A stretch of 40,749 nucleotides of DNA from an uncultured Methylobacter sp. (lineage in GTDB: Bacteria > Pseudomonadota > Gammaproteobacteria > Methylococcales > Methylomonadaceae): contig CAILCX010000133.1 of assembly GCA_903832775.1 (NCBI GenBank), positions 1-40,749 of the forward strand, written 5' to 3'. The notes beneath the pieces were generated by a model. It saw nothing but the letters and a program-made list of their open reading frames with translations, did no database searches and had not been told where the DNA came from. Below are positions 24,774-33,409 of the stretch, in pieces; within the stretch, counting starts at the first letter, position 1; every line of letters starts with the position of its first letter. The position numbers were made by a program, and so were the translations under genes.

Positions 24774-25453
24774 TGGCGTTACGATTAAACAATTTGCGAT
24801 CTTCGATTTTTTTTATTTGTTTAATACCATTCTTATGGTTGCTAGTTGATATTGTTTTCGATAATTTAGGTTCAAATCCAATACAAGCAATTCATATTCG
24901 CTTAGGTGATTGGTCCTTACGTTTTTTATGTTTAACGCTTACTATAACTCCAATACAAATAATTGCAAACTGGCGCGGCATGTCAGCCTATCGTCAAATG
25001 TTAGGTTTATATACATTTTTTTATGCCAGCTTACATATAATGACCTATATAATTGTTGATCAATTTTTTGTTTGGCATGTTATTGGCATTGATATTATAG
25101 AAAGCCCTTATATTTGGTTTGGTTTACTAGCGTATATCATTGTTTTTTTACTAGCCATAACCACGCCAAAATCGGCAAAAAAGCGCATGGGCAAGAATTG
25201 GAAAAAACTGCATCGTTTTATTTATCTTGCGGCAATTGGGGCAGTTGTACATTATTTCTGGCAACTAAAAGGAAATCTGGCAGATCCTTTGTTTTATTTA
25301 ATCATAGTTACTTTATTGCTAGCTTTTCGTTTTCTAGTTTGGGTGAAAAATCGTAAGTTCAATAAAATGATGATCCCGACCAGAAAAAAGGCATTGGTCT
25401 TACCCGTAAGACAAATTGAAGCTTCTGAAGCCATTGTTGAGCAACGCGAATAG
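24773..25453 (+). CDS. msrQ: MsrQ haem-b membrane subunit of the MsrPQ system
   Basis: MsrQ (YedZ) carries electrons from quinol or a flavin reductase across the inner membrane to MsrP. The 226 residues form about six spans. The candidate haem ligands line up with E. coli MsrQ: His88 (SLHIMTY), His147 (KLHRFIYL) and His160 (VHYFWQLKG). The stretch KRMGKNWKKLHRFIYLAAI is characteristic. Translation is coupled to msrP through the overlapping stop and start. The C-terminus carries a short tail (about 200-226) after the last span. An AT-rich 8-base inverted repeat (25527-25546) lies downstream. Confidence 0.95.
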   Translation: MALRLNNLRSSIFFICLIPFLWLLVDIVFDNLGSNPIQAIHIRLGDWSLRFLCLTLTITPIQIIANWRGMSAYRQMLGLYTFFYASLHIMTYIIVDQFFVWHVIGIDIIESPYIWFGLLAYIIVFLLAITTPKSAKKRMGKNWKKLHRFIYLAAIGAVVHYFWQLKGNLADPLFYLIIVTLLLAFRFLVWVKNRKFNKMMIPTRKKALVLPVRQIEASEAIVEQRE

Positions 25454-25526
25454 TGCTTGATATTGCGGGTTAAAGCGATGGCATTGCCAAATCTTCTCAA
25501 ATAAAATAAACTCAATTGACTTGATT

Positions 25527-25546
25527 TTTAAATCTTAGGATTTAAA
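25527..25546. repeat. Perfect inverted repeat upstream of sodB
   Basis: TTTAAATC and GATTTAAA flank the four bases TTAG. It is 73 bases past the msrQ stop and about 170 before sodB, so it may be an operator for sodB or a weak end signal for msrQ. The stem is AT-rich. Confidence 0.4.
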
Positions 25547-25634
25547 TTTCGACTATCCTATGACGATAAACTCAAATAACTCAAACAATTTTATTGTTTT
25601 GTCATCTTTCTTCTTTCGCTATTGCTTTATTTAA

Positions 25635-25663
25635 TTGGCAAGCAATGCTAAAGTAATTGCCAA
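25635..25663. promoter_or_regulatory. Inverted repeat in the sodB promoter region
   Basis: TTGGCAA (25635-25641) and TTGCCAA (25657-25663) form a perfect interrupted palindrome centred about 64 bases before the sodB ATG, ahead of a TATTAT at 25677-25682. It is placed like a regulator site. It does not match a Fur box or a clear OxyR site. Confidence 0.4.
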
Positions 25664-25712
25664 CCAAAAAGCTTGGTATTATTTTTTAACAACTTTTATT
25701 TAGGAGAATTAA

Positions 25713-26294
25713 ATGGCTTTTGAACTTCCCGCTTTACCTTACGCTAAAGATGCTTTGGCACCACATATTTCTGTTGAAACTCTAGAGTTTCACCATGGCA
25801 AACATCATCAAACTTATGTGACCAATCTTAATAATCTGGTTCCTGGAACTGAATTTGAAGGCTTGTCTTTGGAAGAGATTATTCAAAAATCTTCTGGTGG
25901 TATTTTTAATAATGCCGCACAAATCTGGAATCATACTTTTTACTGGAACAGTTTGGCACCAAATGCGGGTGGCGAACCGACTGGTGCTTTAGCCGATGCT
26001 ATCAACTCAACGTTTGGTTCTTTTGCTCAATTTAAAGAAGATTTCACTAAGTGTGCAGTGACAACGTTTGGTTCAGGCTGGGCATGGCTGGTAAAAAATG
26101 CTGATGGTAGCCTGGCCTTAGTCAGCACCAGCAATGCAGGTTGCCCTTTAACAACAGGTCAAACACCCTTATTGACTTGTGATGTTTGGGAACATGCTTA
26201 TTACATTGATTTCCGCAATGCTCGTCCAGCTTATCTGGAAGCATTCTGGTCATTGGTTAACTGGGATTTTGCATCGGCAAACTTTTCAGCTTAA
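25713..26294 (+). CDS. sodB: Iron superoxide dismutase
   Basis: This cytoplasmic enzyme converts superoxide to oxygen and hydrogen peroxide. The 193 residues align closely with E. coli SodB. The metal ligands are His27, His74, Asp157 and His161 ([23 protein letters not shown]). Gln70 (AAQIWNH) is the residue typical of iron rather than manganese enzymes. FGSGWAWLV is standard. A good ribosome site (AGGAG) precedes the ATG, and a strong terminator follows. It lies just past msrPQ, so two oxidative-defence units sit together, but with separate transcripts. Confidence 0.97.
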   Translation: MAFELPALPYAKDALAPHISVETLEFHHGKHHQTYVTNLNNLVPGTEFEGLSLEEIIQKSSGGIFNNAAQIWNHTFYWNSLAPNAGGEPTGALADAINSTFGSFAQFKEDFTKCAVTTFGSGWAWLVKNADGSLALVSTSNAGCPLTTGQTPLLTCDVWEHAYYIDFRNARPAYLEAFWSLVNWDFASANFSA

Positions 26295-26308
26295 CTTTTA
26301 AATGGTAT

Positions 26309-26345
26309 AAAAACCTCCTGCGTCTATGATGCAGGAGGTTTTTTT
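26309..26345 (+). terminator. Intrinsic terminator of sodB
   Basis: CCTCCTGC and GCAGGAGG form an 8-base stem, extended by two more pairs after one mismatch (loop near TAT), and it is followed by seven Ts. Preceding As would give a partial bidirectional effect. Confidence 0.9.
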
Positions 26346-26388
26346 ATGTCCGAAATATAAAACTACAATTTTAATATACGGGTGGATT

Positions 26389-26904
26389 ATGCTTAAAAAA
26401 ATATTGATTTTATTGGCTTTATTGCAAGGCTCAGTTCACGCAGACATTTCAGTACCCGAACAGATTAAAGTCCCTGCTGGGTTTAAGCCGATTTTGATGG
26501 CACATGCAAAGGGTGACCAAATCTACCAATGCTCTCTGAATAATGGTGAATATATCTGGGAAGTTCAGGCACCTGATGCCAAACTGTTCGACGCACAAGG
26601 TAAGATTGTCGGGAATCACAGTGCCGGCCCACTATGGGAATATAAAGAAGGCAGTCAGGTCGTCGGCAAAGTACTAAAAAAACTTGATAAAACGCCTGAA
26701 TCAGCAATTTCCTGGTTACTGGTCGAAGTCATTTCTCATAAGGGAAATGGTTTGTTTTCGAAAGTTGCTTACATTAACAGGATTAATACTGAAGGCGGTC
26801 TGCCGCCCTCTATCCCATGTAACGCTAATCATGTAGGCGGAGAAAAACGGATTAATTACAAAGCGGATTATATTTTTTATTCCAAATCACCCGAACATTC
26901 CTGA
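26389..26904 (+). CDS. Exported DUF3455 domain protein
   Basis: A 171-residue exported protein from the ATG at 26389, which gives the signal peptide MLKKILILLALLQGSVHA. The frame extends back to 26326 into the sodB terminator, which is not a credible start. The mature part carries the DUF3455 pattern: VPAGFKPILMAHAKGDQIYQC, YIWEVQAPDAKLFD, GNHSAGPLWEYKEGS, ISWLLVEVIS and INRINTEGGLPP. Two cysteines (in YQCSL and SIPCNAN) may pair. Function is unknown. It is convergent with hda with a gap of only 3 bases between stop codons. Confidence 0.92.
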   Translation: MLKKILILLALLQGSVHADISVPEQIKVPAGFKPILMAHAKGDQIYQCSLNNGEYIWEVQAPDAKLFDAQGKIVGNHSAGPLWEYKEGSQVVGKVLKKLDKTPESAISWLLVEVISHKGNGLFSKVAYINRINTEGGLPPSIPCNANHVGGEKRINYKADYIFYSKSPEHS

Positions 26905-26907
26905 ATC

Positions 26908-27600
26908 TTATTCGCCAAGCACCTGTTTTAAAAAAGGAATAGTCAACTTGCGCTTAGCTGCCAAGGACGCTTTATCCAGCTTTTCCAATAAGACCCATAA
27001 AGAAGCCAGATCTCTGGCGTAATGCGTCAACAGGAAACGACCGGTTTGTGGGGCAATTTCAAAACCCATTCGTTTAGCTTTGAAGACTAATACGGCTATT
27101 TTATCGTTATCAGTTAAAGGCTGAATTTTTAAGGTTAACCCCCAATTAAGACGGGTTTTAAGGTCAGGCAATTGAATGGTAATGCCATTTGGAGCAGAAC
27201 AGGCAGAAATAATTAGCTTTTGGCCTCGATCACGATGCGCATTAAAGAAATTAAAAAAAGCCTGCTCCCACCGTGCGTTCCCGGCTATATGCTCAATATT
27301 ATCAAAACAAACAACATCAGTCTCATCCAGTCCGTCCAGAATTGAAGGATCAAACTGGTTTATATTCGTTAAGTCAAAATAAAAAGACCTGAGATTTTGA
27401 AGATACGCCTGATGGCTGCAGGCTTGCAAAAGATGACTTTTACCTTGACCTGAATCACCCCAGAGGTAAATTTGCTGCTCACCTGTCCCGGCAACACAGT
27501 GCTGCAAGTGAGAGATAATTTCCTGTTGAGAACCCGGATAAAAATCACTAAAGGTTTGATTGGCCCTGAACTCAAAATGTAAGGGAAGTTGCTGCACCAT
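26908..27600 (-). CDS. hda: DnaA regulatory inactivator
   Basis: Hda binds the loaded sliding clamp and makes DnaA hydrolyse its ATP, preventing extra rounds of replication. The 230 residues match the family. The N-terminal QLPLHFEF (4-11) is the clamp-binding motif. The Walker A GDSGQGKSH is at 48-56, and the DVVCFDNIEHIAG stretch is the Walker B. A DnaA-like AAA+ core and a short lid follow. It is the last gene in a minus-strand row with the DUF2069 gene, wrbA and arsC-like gene. In many gammaproteobacteria a DUF2069 gene is its neighbour. Confidence 0.96.
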   Translation of the reverse strand: MVQQLPLHFEFRANQTFSDFYPGSQQEIISHLQHCVAGTGEQQIYLWGDSGQGKSHLLQACSHQAYLQNLRSFYFDLTNINQFDPSILDGLDETDVVCFDNIEHIAGNARWEQAFFNFFNAHRDRGQKLIISACSAPNGITIQLPDLKTRLNWGLTLKIQPLTDNDKIAVLVFKAKRMGFEIAPQTGRFLLTHYARDLASLWVLLEKLDKASLAAKRKLTIPFLKQVLGE

Positions 27601-27608
27601 GACCAGTT

Positions 27609-27956
27609 TTATTTACCCACAAAGCGCACATAGAATGTGGTGCCAAAAAAAAGCATCAAACTTAAGGCGACTTCAAGTAACGCATATAGCCTCTCGTCTG
27701 CATTAACATAGGCTTCAGCACTGCCGTGAAGAAAATAGATCAGGCTCACATAAGCCGCCCAGGCGCAACTTCTAGGCTTTCGATCCAGCAATCCGCGCAT
27801 GGGCAGTAATAAAGGCGTAACCGCGACTATCAAAACCAGCGCCACCGGAAAATGGGTGGAAGGAACGAGGATGGTGTTCCAAAGCATCAACAAAATAAAC
27901 AGTCCAAAAAAACCTGTCAAAGCCGTACTGTAATAATAAATGGGGTTAATTTTCAT
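27609..27956 (-). CDS. DUF2069 inner-membrane protein
   Basis: A 115-residue membrane protein with four hydrophobic segments (about 9-25, 35-52, 65-80 and 90-110) and the DUF2069 pattern (PLLLPMRGLLDRKPRSCAWAAYVSLIYFLHGSAEAY). The frame extends back to a TTG at 28016 inside wrbA; the ATG at 27954-27956 fits the family length better. It is 41 bases after wrbA and 8 before hda. No function is known for the family. Confidence 0.88.
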   Translation of the reverse strand: MKINPIYYYSTALTGFFGLFILLMLWNTILVPSTHFPVALVLIVAVTPLLLPMRGLLDRKPRSCAWAAYVSLIYFLHGSAEAYVNADERLYALLEVALSLMLFFGTTFYVRFVGK

Positions 27957-27997
27957 GGCTGATAAGTGCTTGTTAATAACGGGTGAATCTAAAAATA

Positions 27998-28594
<597 letters not shown>

Positions 28595-28942
28595 TTATAA
28601 AATGGCGAGAACAGCTTCTGGTGGCCGACCAATAGCAGCCTTACCGTTAGCAAGAACAATTGGTCGTTCGATTAAAATAGGGTGAGTTATCATGGCGGTT
28701 ATCAAAGTTTTTCTATCCAGAAAAACATCTTCAAGACCGTTGGCTTTATAGTTGACTTCTTTTTTGCGCATTAACTCGCGCGGCTCCATGCCCAGTTTTT
28801 GCAGAATATCCTCAAGCACTTCAGCGCTGGGAGGATTTTTAAGATATTCAACAATCTCTGGCTCAATGCCTTGTGCCTGTATAAGTTGCAAGGTCTGTCT
28901 TGATTTGCCGCAACGCGGATTATGATAAATCGTTACGCTCAT
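28595..28942 (-). CDS. arsC: ArsC/Spx family arsenate reductase, glutaredoxin-dependent type
   Basis: A 115-residue thioredoxin-fold protein with the active-site Cys11 in NPRCGKSRQTL. It also has the conserved arginines expected for oxyanion binding: ELMRKKE near 57-63 and PILIERPIV near 87-96. This is the chromosomal form that sits next to wrbA in many genomes. It may reduce arsenate with glutathione and glutaredoxin, but no other ars gene (arsB, arsR) is near. The name reflects family, not shown activity. Confidence 0.9.
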   Translation of the reverse strand: MSVTIYHNPRCGKSRQTLQLIQAQGIEPEIVEYLKNPPSAEVLEDILQKLGMEPRELMRKKEVNYKANGLEDVFLDRKTLITAMITHPILIERPIVLANGKAAIGRPPEAVLAIL

Positions 28943-29019
28943 GGATCGCCCGCTTCTTGAAATAAAAAAGCTATAATAGCATTTTTAATAAAACTCAGGC
29001 TTTGAAAAAGGCAATATAG

Positions 29020-29895
29020 ATGATGGACAAAGTAAAGGATCGACTCAGACAATACTGGATTTTAGCGAGGTTTGACAAACCTATTGGTATTCTGATTTTA
29101 TTGTGGCCTGCACTCTGGGCGCTTTGGGTGGCTAGTAACGGCAAACCCGACTTGCTGGTTTTAACTGTGATTTGTCTGGGCGTGGTTTTGATGCGTGCTG
29201 CCGGATGTGTGATTAATGACTATGCAGACCGTGACTTTGATCCACATGTAGAGCGCACTCAACAACGACCTATAGCCGCTGGCAAGGTGAAACCAAAAGA
29301 AGCTTTGATTGTTTTTGTAATTTTGTGTCTGCTTGCTTTTGGTCTAGTGTTATTGCTGAATATTTATACTATCCTGCTGTCGTTTATCGCCGCATTTTTG
29401 GCTGCCAGTTATCCGTTTATGAAACGATACACCCATTTGCCCCAGGCTTATTTAGGCATTGCCTTTGGTTGGGCCGTGCCGATGTCCTTTTCCGCACAAA
29501 TTAACAGTATCCCTCCGGTCGCCTGGGTGATGTATCTGGCTGTGGTTTTGTGGGCTCTGGTTTATGACACTATGTATGCAATGGTTGATAAGGATGACGA
29601 TTTAAAAATAGGCGTTAAATCGACCGCGATACTTTTTGGTGCTTACGATAGACACATTATGGCCGGCTTACAAATCATCATAATCGGCTTATTGATTGTT
29701 GTAGGACAAATTGCGCAGGCCAACTGGCCTTATTATGGTGGGCTTTTAATCGCTACAGGTTTGTCGGTGTATCAGCAGAAATTGATTTTTAATCGGGAAA
29801 GAGCGCTTTGTTTTAAAGCGTTTTTAAACAGTAACTGGTTTGGTTTGGCGGTATTTGTTGGGTTTGCATTTGATTATTGGCTACGAAACTCATAA
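29020..29895 (+). CDS. ubiA: 4-hydroxybenzoate polyprenyltransferase
   Basis: UbiA attaches the polyprenyl tail to 4-hydroxybenzoate, an early step of ubiquinone synthesis in the inner membrane. The 291 residues contain the two Mg-diphosphate motifs: NDYADRDFD (66-74) and [13 protein letters not shown] (182-194). About eight or nine spans are visible, including [13 protein letters not shown] near 27-39. ATGs at 29020 and 29023 are both possible. It is divergent from the ArsC-like gene and convergent with the NlpC/P60 gene. No ubiC is beside it. Confidence 0.96.
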   Translation: MMDKVKDRLRQYWILARFDKPIGILILLWPALWALWVASNGKPDLLVLTVICLGVVLMRAAGCVINDYADRDFDPHVERTQQRPIAAGKVKPKEALIVFVILCLLAFGLVLLLNIYTILLSFIAAFLAASYPFMKRYTHLPQAYLGIAFGWAVPMSFSAQINSIPPVAWVMYLAVVLWALVYDTMYAMVDKDDDLKIGVKSTAILFGAYDRHIMAGLQIIIIGLLIVVGQIAQANWPYYGGLLIATGLSVYQQKLIFNRERALCFKAFLNSNWFGLAVFVGFAFDYWLRNS

Positions 29896-29906
29896 GTCAA
29901 TCACTG

Positions 29907-30398
29907 TTATGGACGACGCGCACAACTAAAGCGATTTTCCCAGTACTTATTTTTCAGACTGGATACCAACACCTTACCGGTACGTTGGCTGGGCGCATGA
30001 ATAAAATCGTCATTATCGACATATATGCCGACATGAGAAAACGGTTTGCCATTGGTATTAAAAAAAACCAAATCACCGGAATGAAGTTCATTCTTTGGAA
30101 CCTGAGCGAGGGATTGCGCCATACCCTGAGAAGTTCGCGGCAATGAGATGCCCTGATGCTCGTAAACATGCTTCACAAAACCACTGCAATCAAAGCCTTC
30201 ATCAGGTGAACTCTTACCATAACGATAAGGAGCGCCTTGCAAACTCAAGGCATAACTGACCATCGGCAAACGATCTGCAGTTGGTTTGATTTCTGGAACA
30301 CTGGCACAACCGGAAAACAATATTATCCCTAGAAGTAAAATACCCCTGTTAATAAAATCAAAATAATAGTTGGTATCGTAGCGCTTCAAGATAGACAT
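29907..30398 (-). CDS. NlpC/P60 cell-wall peptidase lipoprotein
   Basis: A 163-residue lipoprotein of the peptidoglycan endopeptidase family (NlpC, Spr/MepS, MepH-like). The N-terminal hydrophobic stretch ends in the lipobox FSGC (Cys31). The catalytic residues are Cys71 (DCSGFVKHVY), His122 (SHVGIYV) and His134 (FIHAPS). The enzyme would cut peptide crosslinks of the cell wall in the periplasm. It is monocistronic and divergent from the ABC importer. It is somewhat shorter than E. coli MepS (188). Confidence 0.93.
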   Translation of the reverse strand: MSILKRYDTNYYFDFINRGILLLGIILFSGCASVPEIKPTADRLPMVSYALSLQGAPYRYGKSSPDEGFDCSGFVKHVYEHQGISLPRTSQGMAQSLAQVPKNELHSGDLVFFNTNGKPFSHVGIYVDNDDFIHAPSQRTGKVLVSSLKNKYWENRFSCARRP

Positions 30399-30539
30399 AA
30401 CCCTTTTGATACTAAATAAAAGTGCCTATAAGCATAGGCTATTCTCTCCTAAATGGCTATATCACAGAGAACATCTCGCACCAAACCCCGCGTAAAGATA
30501 GAATACTCATCTTTTACACTCATCACTGAGAGTGCTTTT

Positions 30540-31496
30540 ATGAAATTTACTGCCTTTTTTTTAAGTCTGTGCCTTTTTGCTTCTGAAAACAGTTATGCCA
30601 CAGAAAAAACCGTTATTCGTATCGGTGTTCAGGCTTTTGGTACTGTCGATTGGGAATTGGCCGCCTTGCAAACCAATGCCACAGAAGATTTTCAGGTGCA
30701 AATCGAACATTTAGCCAATGCCGAAGCGGGCAAAATTGCACTGCAGTCCGGTGCTGTTGATATGATTGTGTCTGACTGGATTTGGGTGTCCAGGATGCGT
30801 GCCAACGGCTCGGACTTTACCTTTTATCCGTATTCAAACACCTCCGGCGCTTTAATCGTAGAAAAAGACAGCCCTATCCTTTCTGTAAAAGATCTTAAAG
30901 GCAAGCGCCTCGGAATTGCAGGCGGCGAACTGGATAAAAACTGGCTATTGCTTCAGGCTTTGGCTGGGCAAGAGCAACTGGATTTGAATGCTTCGGTAGA
31001 AAAAACCTACGGTGCGCCACCGTTGATCAACGAACAACTTAAACAAAAACGCATAGATGCAGCGCTGACCTATTGGCATTTTGCCGCCCGACTTGAAGCC
31101 CAGAACTATCGACAGGTCATTGATGGAAAAAGCATTTTAAAAATTTTGGGCATTAAGGAAGAGGTCCCAAGCCTTGGTTATGTATTTAAACAAGGCTGGG
31201 CAAATGACCATAAACAGGCTGTGAACAATTTCTTTAAGGCCAGTAAACAAGCAAAAAATCAATTATGTACATCAGAAACCGCCTGGAAAAAAATCCTTCC
31301 TTTAACCCAGTCTGATGACTTATCCACTCAAGCAAAACTTCGCCAACGTTATTGCGAAGGCGGCATAGAACATTGGGGCGAAGCGGAACAGCTAGCCGCA
31401 GGTCGTATTTATACGATGCTACGCACTTTAAGCAATAATCTGCTAACGGGGCAATCTGAAAACCTGCAACAAGGCACTTTCTGGTCGGTTGAATAA
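30540..31496 (+). CDS. ABC importer substrate-binding protein, NitT/TauT type
   Basis: A 318-residue periplasmic binding protein. The ATG at 30540, with GAGAG about 8 bases upstream, gives a signal peptide cut near ENSYA; the longer frame from 30453 adds a polar leader that hides it. The fold is visible from IRIGVQAFGTVDWELAAL, then the SGAVDMIVSDWIWVS and LKGKRLGIAGGELDKNW stretches, as in the SsuA/TauA/NrtA class. Two cysteines, in NQLCTSE and RYCEGG, may pair. Ligands of this class include sulfonates, nitrate, thiamine precursors and others. None of the specific contacts is clear enough to choose. It is followed three bases later by the permease gene. Confidence 0.88.
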   Translation: MKFTAFFLSLCLFASENSYATEKTVIRIGVQAFGTVDWELAALQTNATEDFQVQIEHLANAEAGKIALQSGAVDMIVSDWIWVSRMRANGSDFTFYPYSNTSGALIVEKDSPILSVKDLKGKRLGIAGGELDKNWLLLQALAGQEQLDLNASVEKTYGAPPLINEQLKQKRIDAALTYWHFAARLEAQNYRQVIDGKSILKILGIKEEVPSLGYVFKQGWANDHKQAVNNFFKASKQAKNQLCTSETAWKKILPLTQSDDLSTQAKLRQRYCEGGIEHWGEAEQLAAGRIYTMLRTLSNNLLTGQSENLQQGTFWSVE

Positions 31497-31499
31497 GCA

Positions 31500-32246
31500 T
31501 TGCCAAATCTGAAAAAAATTTTGCCTACCTTGTCCTTACTGGCTTTTTTAGCCATATGGCAAGGTGTTGCCGTTTATTTGAACAGTAACACCTTGCCGAC
31601 TCCCGAAGCGGTTACCCAGGTTTTCTGGCAGGATTGCGTGTCGGGACAACTGCCTTTTCATCTAGGCGTTACCTTACTAAGACTTGTAGTCAGCTTTAGT
31701 ATAGCAATGTTGCTGGGTTGCGCGATTGGAATAATGCTGGGCCGGAATAAAAAAATGGATGCCTTTTTTGATAACTGGCTGGTGATTTTCTTAAACGTCC
31801 CGGCACTGGTGACCATAATTTTATGCTACGTCTGGTTTGGGCTAGTTGAGTCCTCCGCAATTCTGGCGGTAGTCATCAACAAACTGCCCAATGTCATTGT
31901 AACAATCAGGGAAGGCACACGCTCATTGGATCAGGACTTACTGGACATGGCGCGCTGCTATCATTTCGGCAAGCGCAAAACTCTGGTTCACGTTATCTGG
32001 CCACAACTGCATCCCTTCGTAATGGGAGCTACCCGCTCCGGTCTGGCTTTAATTTGGAAAATCATTTTAGTTGTTGAACTATTAGGCCGTAGCAACGGCA
32101 TGGGTTACCAATTGCATTTATTCTTTCAATTATTTGATGTTGCGAGTATTTTGGCTTATACCATTGCTTTTGTTGCGGTCATACAGCTGATAGAACTAAT
32201 GATTTTAAAGCCGTTAGACAAAAAAGCACTGCGATGGCGAAGATGA
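31500..32246 (+). CDS. ABC importer permease, NitT/TauT type
   Basis: A 248-residue inner-membrane permease with about six spans and the cytoplasmic EAA loop (LDMARCYHFGKRKTLVHVIWPQLHPFVMGATRSGLALIWK) that docks to the ATPase. The start is TTG at 31500-31502, three bases after the binding-protein stop. No ATG lies before the first span. The end overlaps the ATPase gene by 13 bases. The family is TauC/SsuC-like. Confidence 0.92.
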   Translation: MPNLKKILPTLSLLAFLAIWQGVAVYLNSNTLPTPEAVTQVFWQDCVSGQLPFHLGVTLLRLVVSFSIAMLLGCAIGIMLGRNKKMDAFFDNWLVIFLNVPALVTIILCYVWFGLVESSAILAVVINKLPNVIVTIREGTRSLDQDLLDMARCYHFGKRKTLVHVIWPQLHPFVMGATRSGLALIWKIILVVELLGRSNGMGYQLHLFFQLFDVASILAYTIAFVAVIQLIELMILKPLDKKALRWRR

Positions 32247-32971
32247 CTGACATTCAGATAAACATCAAAAATAAAACCTATCCGACAGCTACCCAAGCCA
32301 GTATCAGCAACTTTAAACTAGCGCTTAAATCCAACGAGTTTATCTGCCTGGTCGGTCCATCTGGCTGTGGAAAAACGACTCTATTAAATATTATTGCCAG
32401 TCTCGATAAAGATTACGATGGAGAGATTCTGGTAGGACAGCAACACGCATATCCCAAAATCGGCTACATTTTCCAAAATCCGCGCCTGTTACCTTGGCGA
32501 ACCGTCAGGGAAAATATCGAACTGGTTTTAAATGAGCCGCAGCCTTCTGAAATAATTGATGAATTACTCGAGGTTATGCAATTAACGTCAGTGCAACAAG
32601 CCTATCCAGAAAGACTGTCATTAGGCATGAGCCGCCGCGTTGCGATCATCAGGGCATTTGCAGTTGACCCTGAAGTGTTATTGATGGATGAACCCTTTGT
32701 ATCACTGGATGCGCCAACGGCAAGACAAGCCAGAGAATTATTACTCAAATTATGGCAACAACGTCCGCATACTGTTTTGTTCGTCACTCATGATTTACGT
32801 GAAGCCATTGCACTTGCCGATCGCCTGGTATTTTTGTCGTCATCGCCGATGCAGGTCATCAGTGAAATTACCATCCCCATTCCACGACAGGAACGCCACA
32901 ATGAATCCGCTATTGAAACCTTCAGGCAACAGTTATTACTGAATCATCCTGAAATAAAACAGCTTTTATGA
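32234..32971 (+). CDS. ABC importer ATPase, NitT/TauT type
   Basis: A 245-residue ATPase that powers the importer. Walker A GPSGCGKTT is at 41-49, the Q-loop Gln81 is in IFQNPRLLPWRTV, the signature is LSLGMSRR (128-135, a variant of LSGGQ), Walker B VLLMDEPF is at 148-155, and the switch histidine is in FVTHDLREA. The signature lacks the usual Gly-Gln, which may matter for rate. The start overlaps the permease. A likely promoter for the next gene lies downstream; no terminator stands out. Confidence 0.94.
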   Translation: MAKMTDIQINIKNKTYPTATQASISNFKLALKSNEFICLVGPSGCGKTTLLNIIASLDKDYDGEILVGQQHAYPKIGYIFQNPRLLPWRTVRENIELVLNEPQPSEIIDELLEVMQLTSVQQAYPERLSLGMSRRVAIIRAFAVDPEVLLMDEPFVSLDAPTARQARELLLKLWQQRPHTVLFVTHDLREAIALADRLVFLSSSPMQVISEITIPIPRQERHNESAIETFRQQLLLNHPEIKQLL

Positions 32972-33093
32972 CAACTTGAAGACGTTAAAAACAGTTGCGA
33001 ATCGTTCAAAAATAATTGATACTCTTGGCCGTGAGCGGGGCAACCACAAGGGCTTGTCCATAAAGTACATCTACTAACCAAGGTTAAGAGCAC

Positions 33094-33336
33094 ATGAAAA
33101 AAGTAATTATCTCAGGACTGACAAGCACTGTTATTGCATTAGTTTCATTCTCTGCAAATGCGGGCGGAGCTGATCCCTACCCTGCTGCAAACTTCCAACC
33201 TAAAGTCATCTATGTTGACAAAGAAGCGGTAAAAGCAACGCCTGATTGCCAACCGCAAAAAACCGCTGAAAAGCAAACCGAATTCGACCCTAAATATCCG
33301 GCTGCCAGCTTTACACCTAAAGTCATTTATCCATAA
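33094..33336 (+). CDS. Small exported protein with a duplicated PAAxFxPKVIY motif
   Basis: I do not recognise this 80-residue protein. A signal peptide (about 1-23, cut after ANA) is followed by a mature chain of about 57 residues. It contains two near-identical blocks, DPYPAANFQPKVIY at 27-40 and DPKYPAASFTPKVIY at 65-79, joined by a linker rich in Lys, Gln and Thr with one cysteine (Cys52). The second block ends the protein. Such short repeats suggest binding to a partner or to the cell surface. AGAG sits before the ATG and a terminator follows, so it is its own unit. Not obviously part of the ABC importer. Confidence 0.85.
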   Translation: MKKVIISGLTSTVIALVSFSANAGGADPYPAANFQPKVIYVDKEAVKATPDCQPQKTAEKQTEFDPKYPAASFTPKVIYP

Positions 33337-33352
33337 ACAAGTTTTTTGAAAC

Positions 33353-33388
33353 AAAAAAAGGGGCTGAGTATTATAAGCCTCCTTTTTT
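33353..33388. terminator. Terminator between the small exported protein gene and flgL
   Basis: A-rich and T-rich ends flank a GC stem (AGGGGCT pairing with AGCCTCCT with one bulge), loop near GAGTATTATA. The A-run before and T-run after make it usable from both sides of this convergent pair. Confidence 0.7.
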
Positions 33389-33409
33389 ATCGTGTTGTAT
33401 TTTCAGACT

